Shown here in pieces: positions 23,558 through 35,451 of a DNA stretch of 64,000 nt. Source of the DNA: Buddleja alternifolia (taxonomy: Eukaryota > Streptophyta > Magnoliopsida > Lamiales > Scrophulariaceae); the NCBI GenBank assembly GCA_019426215.1, contig CM033394.1:19302195-19366194 (forward strand). Direction: 5' to 3'. Numbering within the stretch: the first letter of the stretch is position 1; the number at the start of each line of letters is the position of its first letter. The notes under the pieces were generated by a model. The model was not told the origin of the DNA. It was given only the letters and a program-made list of their open reading frames with translations, and did no database searches. Position numbers and translations under genes: made by a program.

Positions 23558-24293
23558 TGTTGGGTTGGGTAATTCCCGGGGTAGGTTAGCACAATGGAAT
23601 ATTAAAAATTTACAACTACCCAGAACCGAGATTATATTGGCCGGTTTAATCGAGCTAATTAAAACGAGAAAAACTATAATACGTGAAATACCTAACGCGC
23701 TTTTTCCCTCAGACAAGTTTCTGATCTTTTGAACCTGAACAAATACTCCCTTGATCGATTTTTCAAGAAACCGTTAGTCTCCTTTGAAAAATCAAAGCTT
23801 TGATTTGTTCCATGTATCTTCAAGCGATCCAATCGTCTCGCCTTTAAGATGTATCCACGCCTCCATATAATTTCCAATAATTGTATACGTGGTGCTCGCC
23901 TATATAATTATTTTAGATCTAATCTAAGCTTATATGAAGGTAGAAATATATGTGAAAGGTTAATCTCAACACATGAGCAAGACCTTATCAAGAAATAAAG
24001 GTGAGGCGCGAGTTTTCTTGGCAAAATAAGAAGACAAAATTTCTCTCTTTTTCTTCTATGTGGTGGACAAAAATTTCCTCTAGAAATAATAATGTGTTTG
24101 TGTTTTTCTTAACACACATATTTATAGAGAGACTCCTAGGTTTAATTTGATTAGAGGTCAAGATGAAATAAAATCTTCAAGATTTGACTTCCATCTATTC
24201 CTAATCAAACTCTATTAAGGAGTTTCCTAAAAACGAACTTAGCTTGCAAGCTAACTTGCTCCCTATTTTCTCTCCTAAAATAGTTCCTTGATT
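23558..24293 (-). repeat. 5' LTR of element D, part 1
   Basis: The LTR's terminal end reads TGTTGGGTTGGG on the plus strand at 23558. The LTR is interrupted at 24294 by the CACTA transposon (target copy ATT at 24291-24293) and resumes at 29871. Bases from 23848 match the truncated 3' LTR starting at 5827. Confidence 0.85.
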
Positions 24294-24565
24294 CACTACT
24301 ACAAAAATGACCTATGACAGCGGTTTTTTTGGTCCTATGACAGCGGTTTTAACCGCTGTCATAGGTACCGCTATTATAGAGGTGAACCTATTACAGCGGT
24401 TTTTAACCGCTGTCATAGGTCCACCTATGACAGCGGTTCCCTGAACACCGCTGTCATAGGGGGATCCTATGACAGCAGTTTTCAGGAAACCGCTGTGGAA
24501 AAACCAAAAAAAATAAATAAATAAAGGACCTGTGGCAGCGGTTCTGCGAGAACCGCTTCCACAGT
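24294..24565. repeat. Left terminal and subterminal repeats of the CACTA element
   Basis: After the CACTA terminus come at least four head-to-head copies of CCTATGACAGCGG (complement CCGCTGTCATAGG) forming hairpins, then a variant GTGGCAGCGGTTCTGC with its own inverted partner. In En/Spm elements, subterminal repeats of this kind bind the TNPA-type protein. Confidence 0.88.
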
Positions 24566-24867
24566 TGCCACCTGTCATTTTTTCTATTTTTTTTTTAATT
24601 ATTTATTGCCCTGTCATGATAGTGCATGTACAGTAATATGCAATGATCCAACCAACAAATTTCAATTAACAACAAAACATATTCAACATAAACAAACATC
24701 ACCCCAAACTTCAACATTACCATCTTTTTCCTCCAACAATAAAATATTATAATCTCCAACAAAATGTACAATCAACTAATTAAATTACTAATGACCTTAC
24801 GAAATACAATAAATCAAATCTCAATTTACAGCAAGTCATAATGTACAAAAACTACACTACCTAATTT

Positions 24868-26584
24868 CTAAGGAGCTGCTAAGAAAATGTAACGTGCAAC
24901 TTCGCAGCGTACTTCATCAATTTGCTCATCAGTATAGAAGGATTGACAATCCTTAAAGTACTGCAAGATATATGTATATATAGAGATTAATTGCAAAGTG
25001 AAATAACATTTCAATTACCTAGCAAAGGTTTAATAATTTCAAAAGTAATAGAATTAAGTATATATAAGGATTATGTATATCGCTGTTGGGATTATAGATA
25101 GTCCGTGGTTAATAATCTCTTTCATGAATCTCATGACGAAATAGCCACAATCCACCTCGTTGGTCTGCTGGGGGCACTACAAAAGCAATTAAAATTACGT
25201 TGTATTAGAAGACGAACTTCTATACGAATATATAATCTCATGAAACTAGAAAACGCTAACCTTTATAGTAAACCATTTACAGACCGAGTTTTTGGATTTG
25301 TTGGATTGGTTGTTGCGATTTGCACGAAATATGTGCACAGCTCTATAAAAAAATATAAAAACAAGAAAATATGTTAAAAACAAGAAATTATGTGAAATAA
25401 ATACAATTTTAAAAAATATTAAATATAAAGGATACATTAATTGAATGAAAAACTTACTGATTGAATTTTAGTATCATATCATCTCGGTATTGCGGCTCAC
25501 CATGCACAGAATCCAGATAGTAAACAATCTCTTTAAATGGATTAATTGCAAGCAACAACCAATGACCCCTACAAAGCATTCAAAAGATAAGTTGAAAATT
25601 TGTTTTGCGTAGCTAGTTTTACAAATTAAAGTCGAGTCTTTAGTAGCTCACCCGGTGTTGTAAGGTGCCAGAAATAACTTATTCTGTTGTGTACTCTGCA
25701 TCATAGCACGTGCTATGTACTGCACTTGTTGAACTGACGGGTCTGTTTGAGCAGCTATGGAATGTGGGCTAAGGAACCCGAAACTTGCTTCTTTCCCTTC
25801 GGGGATCACGTAGTTAAACCGCAAACACCTAAATTGAGCATAAAAAATGAATTTCGAGTAACGAAAATAATCGTAGTTTAGATGTAATAAAATAATTAAA
25901 AAACTTACTTTATGTACGCTGTAATGATAGAGGCTCCTATCTCTTTTCTACACAGAAGGTGATAGATCTCCTCCTTTCCAATGAACTCTGGGAATGAAAA
26001 ATTCATAATGGCTTCGTCCATGTATATATTGATCTGGGCACCAATCTTCATCATCTTCGTGTACTTTCCCAGAAATACAAGGTCATTAGGGAGTTCATCT
26101 AGTTGAAGATTTGCACATATGTCCACTTCACCTACAGGCTCGGCCACTTGAGATTTTCCTTTGACAGCTGACCGCTTCGACGTCCCTGACTTACGGTTTC
26201 CAGATGATTTGGACTGTTTAAGCAAGAAAATAAAATATAAATGTTACACACCAAAGTATATTTAGTAACCTCAAACAAATTGTTATAATTTATTAATGAC
26301 TATCTATTAATTACATACCGGTGCAGCAGTGACAATGACAAGACTCGCTGGCCAAGCAACAAAGGTACCCACAGCATGAGAAATGGAGAATATTTCATCA
26401 TTGAGAGGGACGGACAGGAGTGTATTAGCCTCAACTGTAGTGTCAATGCACACTTTCACATTGTTGGTGGCTAATTGACAGTTGTGAAGTGTTCTATCAG
26501 TCTATGATCGATTGTATAGCTGTCCTTTAGCCACCACACGATATTATGGAGATGAAAGTGCAAATTGACATGGAGTGATACCCT

Positions 26585-26619
<35 letters not shown>

Positions 26620-28119
26620 CACAACATTATATTAGAAAGTTTAGTATGATTTACAGAAATCGAGAGTCGCAAGTTGTATGATTAATAAACAAGTTCAAAT
26701 TTTTACCTCAGGAAGCATCTTATAACCTGGTTCTGGGCTGCTATCTTTCAAAGAAATCACGTCATCTTCATGTGGCTGACGCGAGTTAGGGGCTTCCAAA
26801 ACATCAATTCGTTGTTGCATGGCAACCATAGTTTCGGAGAGGTTTTTCACTATGTTTCTCAAGTTTTCCACCTCCTTTTCTGAAGCAGGCTTTGGATCCT
26901 TAAAATAGTCTCTTTGTGAGACCCCAAAGCCAACACCCCTAACGCGACCCGAATGCTCTTTCCTTTTAATAGCTTTAGCCAATAGGTCATCTCGACTCGT
27001 CTCATTTCCACTATGGCTAGTGCCCTCTTGTGAAATGCTCTCCTGTAATGATATATTTTTAAAAATTAAAAAAAATAGTGAACCTTGTGCTTTCAATAGT
27101 ATTTCAAACAAACATAAAACAATTAATAGAGCTAAAATTGCCAATAACTCACCATTTCATTCACCACTCTTCTAACATTTTCGTTAGCAATTTGATTTGT
27201 CGCATCGAAACGCGCAACCCTCCACACGAGTGCTCGTGTCACATCTGTATAATCGGATCCTGCATCCCTTCTTTTAATTATCTATATTTTCATTAAAAAA
27301 TATATGTATGCATTAACATAGAATTATTATTAAAAAAATTGTAAGGATTCACTGCTAAATGAACTACATACCTCTATTTGCTCCACAACAGCATGTCCAA
27401 GACTCACTTTCCGGTAAGGATATTAAGGATATTCAAGGATTTTCTGTTTATTACATTATCAAATTATTATTTAAATATAAATGCAATAACCAACAAATGA
27501 AACTGTAAATTAAAATGACTAGCTACCTGCCAAGGTTCACCTAAGCGAACCTCTAAAAATGCCGCCCAATCGGCTTGGGATATCTCATATTGTGGAGGTG
27601 GGTTGACATTAACGTTTCCATCATCATCTTGCACATACTTTCTGCTTATGTAGCTCCTGAAGTTACGTGCTAGCCTCCCAGCTTCTACTAATACGTACTT
27701 TTGTCGACTTTCGTCAATATCAAACGCCAACTACAAAAAACAAACAATAAAGTAAATATAAAATTATAATTTAGAGAATATGATAATAGATTAACACTTA
27801 CAAATATGATAATATCCAAATTACCTTCATCTCATCCCAAATGTTTTTTTTTTGTTGCTGACGGGACTTTGCGCCAATTACTCATGGCAATCAACACCTT
27901 CTGCCGAACCTGCACGCCTATATACCCAACAAATATTGATTTGTTGGGGTTAACTGGCTGACCTCTGTCATTCCAGCTGACAGGTAGCCTTATGCCTTTA
28001 CTTCTGGCATTGATAACTTTTTTCATAGCAGAGACACCTCTCCGTATCTCCTTCTCATGACAGTTATCTGATCCATATACATCATCGTCGGGAAAACTAC
28101 CATCAGGATTTGAAGCCAT
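24868..28119 (-). pseudogene. Transposase_24 / DUF8039 / Ulp1 (C48) peptidase fusion of the CACTA element
   Basis: A multi-exon minus-strand gene; my GT-AG model has about twelve exons: 28119-27825, 27730-27527, about 27430-27372, 27281-27153, 27042-26707, 26582-26319, 26213-25909, 25828-25652, 25568-25458, 25342-25261, 25176-about 25089, 24960-24868. Exons 1-5 resemble plant Transposase_24 (Ptta/En/Spm), including KRKEHSGRVRGVGFGVSQRDYF and a coiled-coil-like ENLRNIVKNLSETMVAMQQR. Exon 6 resembles DUF8039 (DEIFSISHAVGTFVAWP). Exons 8-12 form a Ulp1/C48 cysteine peptidase with His in GHW, Asp in YLDS, Gln in QTNEVDCG and the nucleophile Cys of DCGYF. Three in-frame nonsense codons (one near the end of exon 1, two in exon 6) suggest it is dead. 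Exon edges are inferred by eye. Confidence 0.8.
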
Positions 28120-28484
28120 CGACCTACAAAAGACAACGCAAAAACTACTACTAAGTTCTCGACTTAATCTTCACCCGGGTAGGTTGAATCCAACAAAATT
28201 CGGATCTTACGATCCGCTAAAATTCAATTTCAATCTTAATTAATTAAATTAAACAATTTTAACATCAATTTAGTCAAATTATTTAAACTATTTTCATTTT
28301 AATTTATTTCACGTTATCCTAGAAAAAATTAGACAGAGTACCGACGCAAAAATTTCTACCAAGTTCTCGACTTAATCTTCCCCCAAACTTGCAACCAACA
28401 AAATTTGTATATTTCAACCACAACAAACCCAATATTATAATCTTCCACCCACAACAAACCCAAAATGCCGATCTTCCTATACGA

Positions 28485-28745
28485 AAATATTGATCACCAG
28501 TTGGATCACATAAAACATCATATTTCTACAAATATTGATCACCAGTTGGATTACATAAAACTAAAAATAAAGCACCATTTTATAAAAATATATTGATCAC
28601 CAGTTGAATCACATAAAGCATCATATTTCCAACAACTACAAATATTGATCACCAGTCGGATCACATAAATCACATAAAACTATAAATAAAACATCATATT
28701 TTCAGCAACTAAGTATAAATATAGATCACCTGTTGGATCAATGTA
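28485..28745. repeat. Diverged minisatellite in the CACTA element
   Basis: About five copies of a unit containing ATTGATCACCAGTTGGATC followed by ACATAAA, spaced about 50-80 bases, between the gene's 5' end and the CA/TA-rich block. The rest of 28120-28860 is AT-rich without a gene; it could include the promoter of the Ulp1-type gene. Confidence 0.8.
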
Positions 28746-28864
28746 CCCTAAACCACCAAATAACCACAATTAAATCTCAAATCAAACGGAATTAACACCC
28801 GACTAACTAAAATTAATACTAAATTCAGTCAAATTCCTAGTTCCCTTAAATTTTTTAATAAATA

Positions 28865-29223
28865 GGCAAATTTCAAAAATATATACAAATATATATACAT
28901 ACACCACACACACACAAATATATACATACACCCACATATACACAAATATATACATACACCCACACATACACAAATATATATACATATACACCCAAATATA
29001 CACAAATATATGCACACATACACAAATATATATATACATACACCCATATATACACAAATACACTCGCACATACACAAATATATATACACCCACACATACA
29101 CAAATATATATACATACACCCATATATACACAAATACACGCACACATACACAAATATATATACATACACTCATATATGCCTACACCCACATATATATACA
29201 TCTATACATACTCTATGTGTGTG

Positions 29224-29254
<31 letters not shown>

Positions 29255-29670
29255 CTAAAAGAAAATACCAAAACTAAATGGACCACGGCGGCGGAAGCGG
29301 AGGGGGGCGGCGGCGGCGTCTCTCGGCACTATCTATATATATAGAGAGAGAATTAATTTCATATATATAGAGAATATATACATATATATATATATGCACA
29401 CATATATATATATATATATATATCTAGAAAGAGAAAGAGAGAGAGAGATACTGCCGGAGTGACGGCGGCGGACGGCGGAGGAGCGGCAACCGGCGGCGCG
29501 AAGTAGATGTAGAAATAGAGAGAGAAACCGAGAGAGAGAGGTAGATCTAGAGATAGAGAGAGAAAAAGAGAGGGGCGGCGGACGGTGGTGGTGGTGGTGG
29601 TGGTGGTGAGAGAGTTGAGAGAGAGAGAGAGAGAGTGAGTGAGTGAGAGTGAGAGAGAGGGGGGGGCCGG
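28865..29670. repeat. Simple-sequence block: CA/TA minisatellite, TA and GA tracts
   Basis: 28865-29200 is a run of CACATACACAAATATATA-like units of about 30-38 bases. 29215-29245 is a (TG)n(TA)n microsatellite. 29330-29420 is TA-rich, 29430-29670 is GA-rich with a (GGT)n run, and GC-rich GGCGGCGG islands occur at about 29285-29320 and 29455-29500. The repetitive ORFs across this block (Tyr/Ile/Val-rich or Ser/Leu/His-rich) are artefacts of low complexity. Confidence 0.9.
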
Positions 29671-29689
29671 GTTGTAGAAAACCCGGCCC

Positions 29690-29867
29690 CTGTGCCAGCG
29701 GTTCTGGCCGAGCCGCTGTTGCGTTCAATTTTTTTTTTTTTTATGACACCTATGACAGCGTTTTGGCTTGAACCGCTGTCATAGGTCCAAACCGAGTACC
29801 CCCTATTACAACAGTTTTCAAAACCGCTGTCATAGGTACACTGTAATAGGACTTTTTTGTGGTAGTG
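29690..29867. repeat. Right terminal and subterminal repeats of the CACTA element
   Basis: Mirror of the left end: a CAGCGGTTCTGGCCGAGCCGCTG hairpin variant begins at about 29695, then copies of CCTATGACAGCG and CCGCTGTCATAGG, ending TTTTTTGTGGTAGTG at 29867. Confidence 0.88.
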
Positions 29868-31377
29868 ATTCCAACTTGATCAAGACTTGGAGAGAAATTA
29901 AATCCTCCCCTAATATACACCCGCCACCTCGCCCCCTCTTACTCTTGGAATCCAAAATTTTTATCCAACTTGATTTAATTTTTGACTCCTTATTTAATGA
30001 AATAGTCCAACCATTTAATTAAATATTCCATAATAATTAAAGTCTAACCTTAATTATTATTACCCAATTTGTTCTTAAGTTCTACCTAATTTTTGAATTC
30101 CTCTACTAATTAAATAAAACCCTTAGACTTTACTTAGTACATTAATTAATTAATCTTACTTGATTAATTAAATAGTCTAATTAATTAATCTCCAACCAAT
30201 TATTTAATATTCCTTTTTAGGTAAGTCCAAGACTTTCCTAATTTCACCTCAACTTCCAAAGTTGATTAATCATATCTTTTAAGCAGGAACCTCAGGAGTT
30301 AGTGTGTGACCCCTTAGGCTCGTTCACGTTCTAGTAGTAAGTACACTTTCCAAAAGTGCCATTGTACCTTTCCATATTTGGAAAGTACTAGATTAAATCT
30401 TTATTTATTTAATCAGACCATGTATCATTCACCATAATATCATGGTACCTACAAATCGAGGTTACTGTCTAGCAACGTGTCCCGAAGACCTAGACACAAA
30501 CGATGTAAAGATACTCAACCTATCATAACCACGATCTTCGCATAAGTAAGATGCCTCCATCATATTTCCCGGATTGGTATCTCGAGTAATGACTTAGTCG
30601 AAACTCTTACGACCCAATCACTATGTCCCCTTTATTGCATGATACCGATTCATGCATTCCAAATGAAGAAACACTCTGGCTCTTTGGATTGCCATACTTT
30701 GGCAAAAGATTTCTTGAATCGGTTCAATGAGCAATACATAGGAAATGTCTAATTTGTTAAATCAGTGATGGATCCCATCTTGGTCTGTCATGTACTTCGA
30801 CACATAATCATACTATACCCAAGATATCCCATATGACGACTCGCGATGGCATCATGAGATAAGTCAAAATATAATCTACTATGCTTAAAGTGACAATAGA
30901 ACCTCAGGTGCAAAAAGGATTACTCTTATGCCTATGTGAGTATAGAAAATTCCATATTCAATAACCATTTTATGAATTTCCTGGTAGGGTTGTTCGGTTC
31001 ACTCATTATCCAAATTAGAACCCTCGTGTACATCTATGCCTATGGAATGAGGCACGTTCTCCTAGAACTATGTACACAAGCAAGTTTTTTGAGTCTATGT
31101 CAATATCCTTTATCTTCACAAACACATCTTGGACTTGGAACGTTTTAAGAATCACGACCTTAGAGACATATTCCATCATCGTCATTCTCGATGTCCGATG
31201 TTGTCCCATAGTCATGTGTGATTCAAGGGACTTCGTTTTAAGCATATAATAACAATTTTGAGAACAAAGAATGCCATAATAAAATTGACTTTATTCATAA
31301 AGAAAAGATTGTCTCAAAGAGTTTATTACGCAGAAAATGGCGCCTAAAATTGGCTTGCCGGACATCTACTCTATTAG
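29868..31377 (-). repeat. 5' LTR of element D, part 2
   Basis: Begins with the CACTA target copy ATT (29868-29870) and continues the LTR interrupted at 24293. From about 30418 it matches the 3' LTR (5866-6818). The outer end lies near 31377 by comparison with 6818; the terminal dinucleotide is not clean here. Together the two parts make an LTR of about 2.24 kb. Confidence 0.82.
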
Positions 31378-31583
31378 GTTAAAGAAATCAATCTCCACTA
31401 CGAAGTAATTAACAACGATCACTTCCAATTTCTATAGTGGGAGTGTAGATATCGAAAAATGTAGTGGGAGCCAAGTTTAAATTTAAGTCCTTGATTTAAC
31501 TTGGTTATGTTTAATTACAAGTATCCAATCAAGTCTGGTTTATTTTCTGTAGTAATTTTATTGGTTTATCTCTCTCGATCAAA
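31378..31583 (+). other. Leader remnant of copia element E
   Basis: About 206 bases between D's LTR and the gag start of E. No LTR or TGGTATCAGAGC primer site is seen at its left edge, so E has lost its 5' LTR or D was inserted into the leader and the rest was removed. Contains TAGTGGGAG words repeated twice. Confidence 0.5.
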
Positions 31584-32395
31584 ATGACTCCCAAACCACT
31601 GTCAAATTTACTGGAGAATACCATTCTTAGTGGACCTAATTACATAGAATGGCTCACAAAATTAGGATGGTCCTTAGTAGTGATGCCATTGAGTATATAT
31701 TGGAGATTGTTTGTCCTCCCAATCTTGGTAGAGATGAGGGCGATGAAGTTTTCCTGGCTCAATGGGATTGGTGACGTGACAACCATAGAGCAAGAGTGTA
31801 TATCTTAAGCTCCATGTGCATTAAGTTATAGAGATCTCACGAAAAGATGGAAAATGCAAGAGATATTATCCTTCATTTGGATAAATTGTTCGGAGAACGC
31901 GGTAGGACCGCCAGATATTTTATATCAAGAGATCTCTTCAGAACTAAGATGACTGAAGATGAGGATGTGAGAGAACATGTTCTCCAAATGATGACTATGA
32001 TAGAAAAACTTAAGTCTTTAAATTTCTATATGGATCTTCATCTCCAAGTTAACCTCATCTTGGAATCATTCCCTGATTCATTCTATAATTTCATTATAAA
32101 CTTTGACATGAATGATATTGAGGGTTCATTAGCTAGACTAATGGAAAAACTCAAAGTCAAATAAGGGCGGATAAATGGAATAATCCATTTACTCTCACTG
32201 TTTCTAACTCATTTGATGAACAAAGAAATGACGGGAGCAATCAGCGAGTGGAAGCATCCATGAGAACTTGAAACAATATCCAGCAATGGAGAAATAAGAG
32301 GCAAGATATGAGGACACGTGCTTATGTTTTGGTGAGCTGAGCCACTGGAGAAGGAACTGTCCAAATATAAACAAAGGCGCGCAAGGTAAGAAACT
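31584..32395 (+). pseudogene. Element E: gag
   Basis: Starts at the ATG at 31584 (MTPKPLSNLLENTILSGPNYIEWL), the standard gag start of this copia group. The core is at 31847-32164 (LDKLFGERGRTARYFISRDLF, HVLQMMTMIEKLKSLNFYMDL, FIINFDMNDIEGSL). A zinc knuckle remnant near 32310 reads CLCFGELSHWRRNC, with the first Cys pair misplaced. Frameshifts and stops lie near 31700-31845 and 32165. Confidence 0.8.
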
Positions 32396-33868
32396 TTATG
32401 TTTTTGAAACTAATTGTTCTATTATCATCTATTCCACTTCTTGGATTCTTGATTTAGGAGCTAATACTCATGCATGTTGTGTGAATTAGAATTTGGAGCG
32501 AAGTTGGAAGTTGGGCCCTGATGAGGTAGAGATCAAAGTAGGCAGCGAGCAGAGCATCGTAGCTACTGGAATTGGATCTTCCTTATTGCTTTTACATTTT
32601 GGACATTTAATGTTTTTGGATAATGTTTCGATTTTGCCCAATGGGCTTAAGAAAATTGTTTCAATTCTCATTTTAGTTAAACAAGGTTCTACTTTCCGCT
32701 TTATTGATGAACATTGCAATATTTATTATGGTAATAAATTTGTAGGCTCTGCTTCTTTAGTAAATAGTTTGTGTTACCTTAATGTCCAGAATGAGTGTGT
32801 TGTTAATACTATATAGAGGAAACGTGGTAGGTAAGAAACTAACCAAATACTTGTATGGCATCTTAGACTAGGTCATTCTAGTGAACACAAGATTCACAAA
32901 ATCGAGAAGGATAAGCTCATAGACCAATTGGGATCGGATCCCTATCCTACTTGTGAATCCTGTCTCAAGGGCAAAATGGCCAGATCCCCCTTCACCGGGA
33001 CTTTTAAAAGAGCTACACAAGTCTTTGTCTTAGTGCATACTGATGTTTGTGGGCTATTTGGAGAAATGGCTCGTGGAGGTTGAAATTACTTTATCACATT
33101 CACAGATGACCGTGCAAGATATGGTCTAGTGTATCGGATGAAGCATAGGTCTGAAGCCATTGAAACATTCAAAGAATTAAAAGCTTTAGTGGTAAATCAA
33201 ACTGGACAACATATAAAGGCTCTTCGGTTGACCCAGGAGGAAAATATATGAGTGCGGAGTTTGATGAATACCTTAGAGAAAATGGTATAGTATTACAGTT
33301 CACACCTCCAGCGACACCATAGTTAAATGGGGTAGCTGAGCGAAGAAATAGTACCTTGTTGGACGTGGGTCGTTCCATGCTTAGCTACACTGACTTACCT
33401 ATTTCACTGTGGGGTCATGTGCTCCTTACAACTCTACACGTCTTAAATGGATGTTCCTCCAAGTCCGTTCCTAAGACTCCAAGTGAGTAATGGAGAAATA
33501 GGAAGCCAAGTCTTATCCACATCAAGATTTGGGGATGTTCTGCTTACGTCAAAAAGACTAAAGTGGAAAAGTTGGAGGCAAGATCCCTGAAGGTACGTTT
33601 CATTTGATATTCTGTGGATTTGATGGCATACTTCTTTTACTTGCATGATAATCAAAGAATCATTATAGCCTTACAAGCTTACTTTCTTGAAGATGAGTTC
33701 ATTCGAGAAGGTGGAGCAGGTAGAAAGATTGTTCTTGAAGAACAAAATGAAACTCCTTTGGATACATCTACACAGGAAGTAAGAACCGACCCCATTGTAA
33801 CACAACCACAACTGCGAAGATCTAATAGAGTACCTCAATCACCTGAGAGGTATGGGTATCTATTATAG
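32396..33868 (+). pseudogene. Element E: protease and integrase
   Basis: A protease remnant STSWILDLGANTHAC near 32435 has the catalytic Asp-Thr-Gly changed to Asp-Leu-Gly, followed by a stop. 32493-32816 covers the rest of protease. Integrase follows at about 32850-33560: LGHSSEHKIHKI, PTCESCLKGKMARSPFTG, LVHTDVCG, ITFTDDRARYG, then LNGVAERRNSTLLDVGRSM. The second catalytic Asp block is degraded near 33220 and several stops occur (33083, 33249, 33320). The linker at 33614-33868 (RRSNRVPQSPERYGYLL) ends the integrase part. Confidence 0.82.
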
Positions 33869-35440
33869 AAGGAATTGGGTCTCCATTTTGTTTTAGAGAA
33901 GGGGCATGGAGATGATCCCTCCACTAATGATCAAGCGATGGTGCTGTGAAGCTATGCAAGCAAAGATAGACCCGATGCATTCAAACCAAGTCTGGACACT
34001 TGTAGATCGGCCTAATGGTATTGTACCTATTGGGTGTAAATGGATCTACAAGAGAAAGATTGGTGTGGATGGAAAGATTGACACGTATAAAGCCAGACTG
34101 GCGGCAAAAGGGTATAGTCAAAAGTAAGGAATTGATTATCAAGAAACTTTTTCGCCAGTAGCAATGATCAAGTGTATAAGAATTCTACTTGCAATGGCAG
34201 CTCACTTTCACTATGAGATATGGCAAACAGATGTCAAAACAACTTTTCTGAATGGATTCCTCAAAAGGAGGATATCTATACTGAACAGCCCAAAGGTTTT
34301 GTACCCGAGGATGGTATCCATAAGGTCTGCAAGCTTGAGAGATCCATTTATGGACTCAAACAAGCATCTCCTAGCTGGAATCTATGATTTGATAAAGCAG
34401 TCACAGGATTTGACTTCATCAAAAATGAAGATGAGCTGTGTGTTTACAAGAAGGTTAGTGGGAGCAAGATATCATTCCTTGTGTTGTATGTGGATGACAT
34501 ATTCTAATAGGAAACAATGTAGGAGTTCTCACCACAATTAAGAAGTGGCTTTCAAGTACATTCCCCATGAATGATTTGGGATTGGCTAATTATATTCTAG
34601 GAATTCAAATCTATAGGGATCGAACGAATAGAATGATAGGAGTCTCTCAAGCCCTTTACTTAGAAAAGGTTCTAATGAGGTTTAGGATGGAAGATTCTAA
34701 GAAAGGGTTCCTGCCTCGAAAATTATGTGTCCTCAAAGTAAGGAAGATAAAAAAGAGATAAGCATTGTACCGTATGCATCTGCAGTGGGTAGCTTGATGT
34801 ACACAATGCTGTGTACAAGACCTAACATTGCTTATGCGGTAAATGTTGTTAGTCGATTTCAAGCAAACCCAGGCAAGGAACACTGGATAGCTATGAAGAA
34901 TATCCTAAAGTATCTGATGAGAAGAAAGGATATGATTCTCATATATGGGTGTGGTGACCTAAGAGTGGACGGGTACACTGACTTTGATTTCCAATCTAAT
35001 GTTGATGACCAAAAATCCACCTCAGGGTTCATATTCACCCTCAACGGTAGGGCAGTGACTTGGAAAAATTCCAAGCAAAGCACAACCGTAGATTCCACCA
35101 TTGAGACTAAATACGTGGCTGTCTCGGAGGCTACTAAAGACGCTGTTTGGCTAAGGAAGTTTCATGGAGAGCTTCAGGTGGTTCTAGTGTGGAGCTCCCG
35201 TTGCCACTATATGGTGACAACACTGGAGCAATAGCATAGGCAAAGGAACCTAGGTTTTACAACAAGTCAAAACACCTAGAGAGGAGATATCACATCATTA
35301 GAAAGATCGTTGGTAGAAGAGAAATAGTTTTTCAGAAAATAGGCTCAGCAGATATTGTTGCTGACCCATTGACCAAGCTATTGGCACAGGCAGTGCTAGA
35401 TAGACATCTCGAGAATATGGGTATTAAATACCACATCAAA
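33869..35440 (+). pseudogene. Element E: reverse transcriptase and RNase H
   Basis: RT begins at 33906-34127 (NQVWTLVDRPNGIVPIGCKW, YKARLAAKGYSQ), continues at 34164-34260 (IWQTDVKTTFLNGF) and reaches VLYVDDI near 34485, where a one-base loss shifts the frame into stops. 34567-34761 has YILGIQIYRDRTNRMIGV. 34725-35234 completes the RT (YASAVGSLMYTMLCTRPNIAYAV) and enters RNase H (GYTDFDFQSN, TWKNSKQSTTVDSTIETKYVAV, AVWLRKFHGEL); its end is near 35370-35440 (DPLTKLLAQAVLDRHLENMGI). At least six disruptions; dead copy. Confidence 0.85.
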
Positions 35441-35451
35441 TGGCATAGAGT

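Larger units (their letters stand above)
24294..29867 (-). mobile_element. CACTA (En/Spm-type) DNA transposon carrying a transposase_24-Ulp1 gene
   Basis: A 5574-base element beginning CACTACTACAAAAATG and ending TTTTTTGTGGTAGTG, flanked by the 3 bp duplication ATT (24291-24293 and 29868-29870); both are CACTA hallmarks. Inside both ends are palindromic subterminal repeats around CCTATGACAGCGG. The single gene runs on the minus strand (24868-28119). No TNP2-type DDE transposase is visible, so the element is probably non-autonomous. It interrupts the 5' LTR of D, which was therefore there first. Confidence 0.92.

Noticed and set aside
24312..24578. 88-codon ORF at the left end of the CACTA element
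   Set aside because: It is the translation of the palindromic subterminal repeats.
28865..29200. Regularly spaced repeats resembling a CRISPR array
   Set aside because: Units are contiguous low-complexity minisatellite with no unique spacers, in a plant transposon.
28803..29258. Tyr/Ile/Val/Cys-rich ORFs up to 132 codons
   Set aside because: Products of the CACATACACAAATATA minisatellite read in several frames.
29333..29728. 131-codon ORF rich in Ser, Leu and a His run
   Set aside because: Reads through GA/GGT simple repeats and the CACTA subterminal repeat; no conserved motif.
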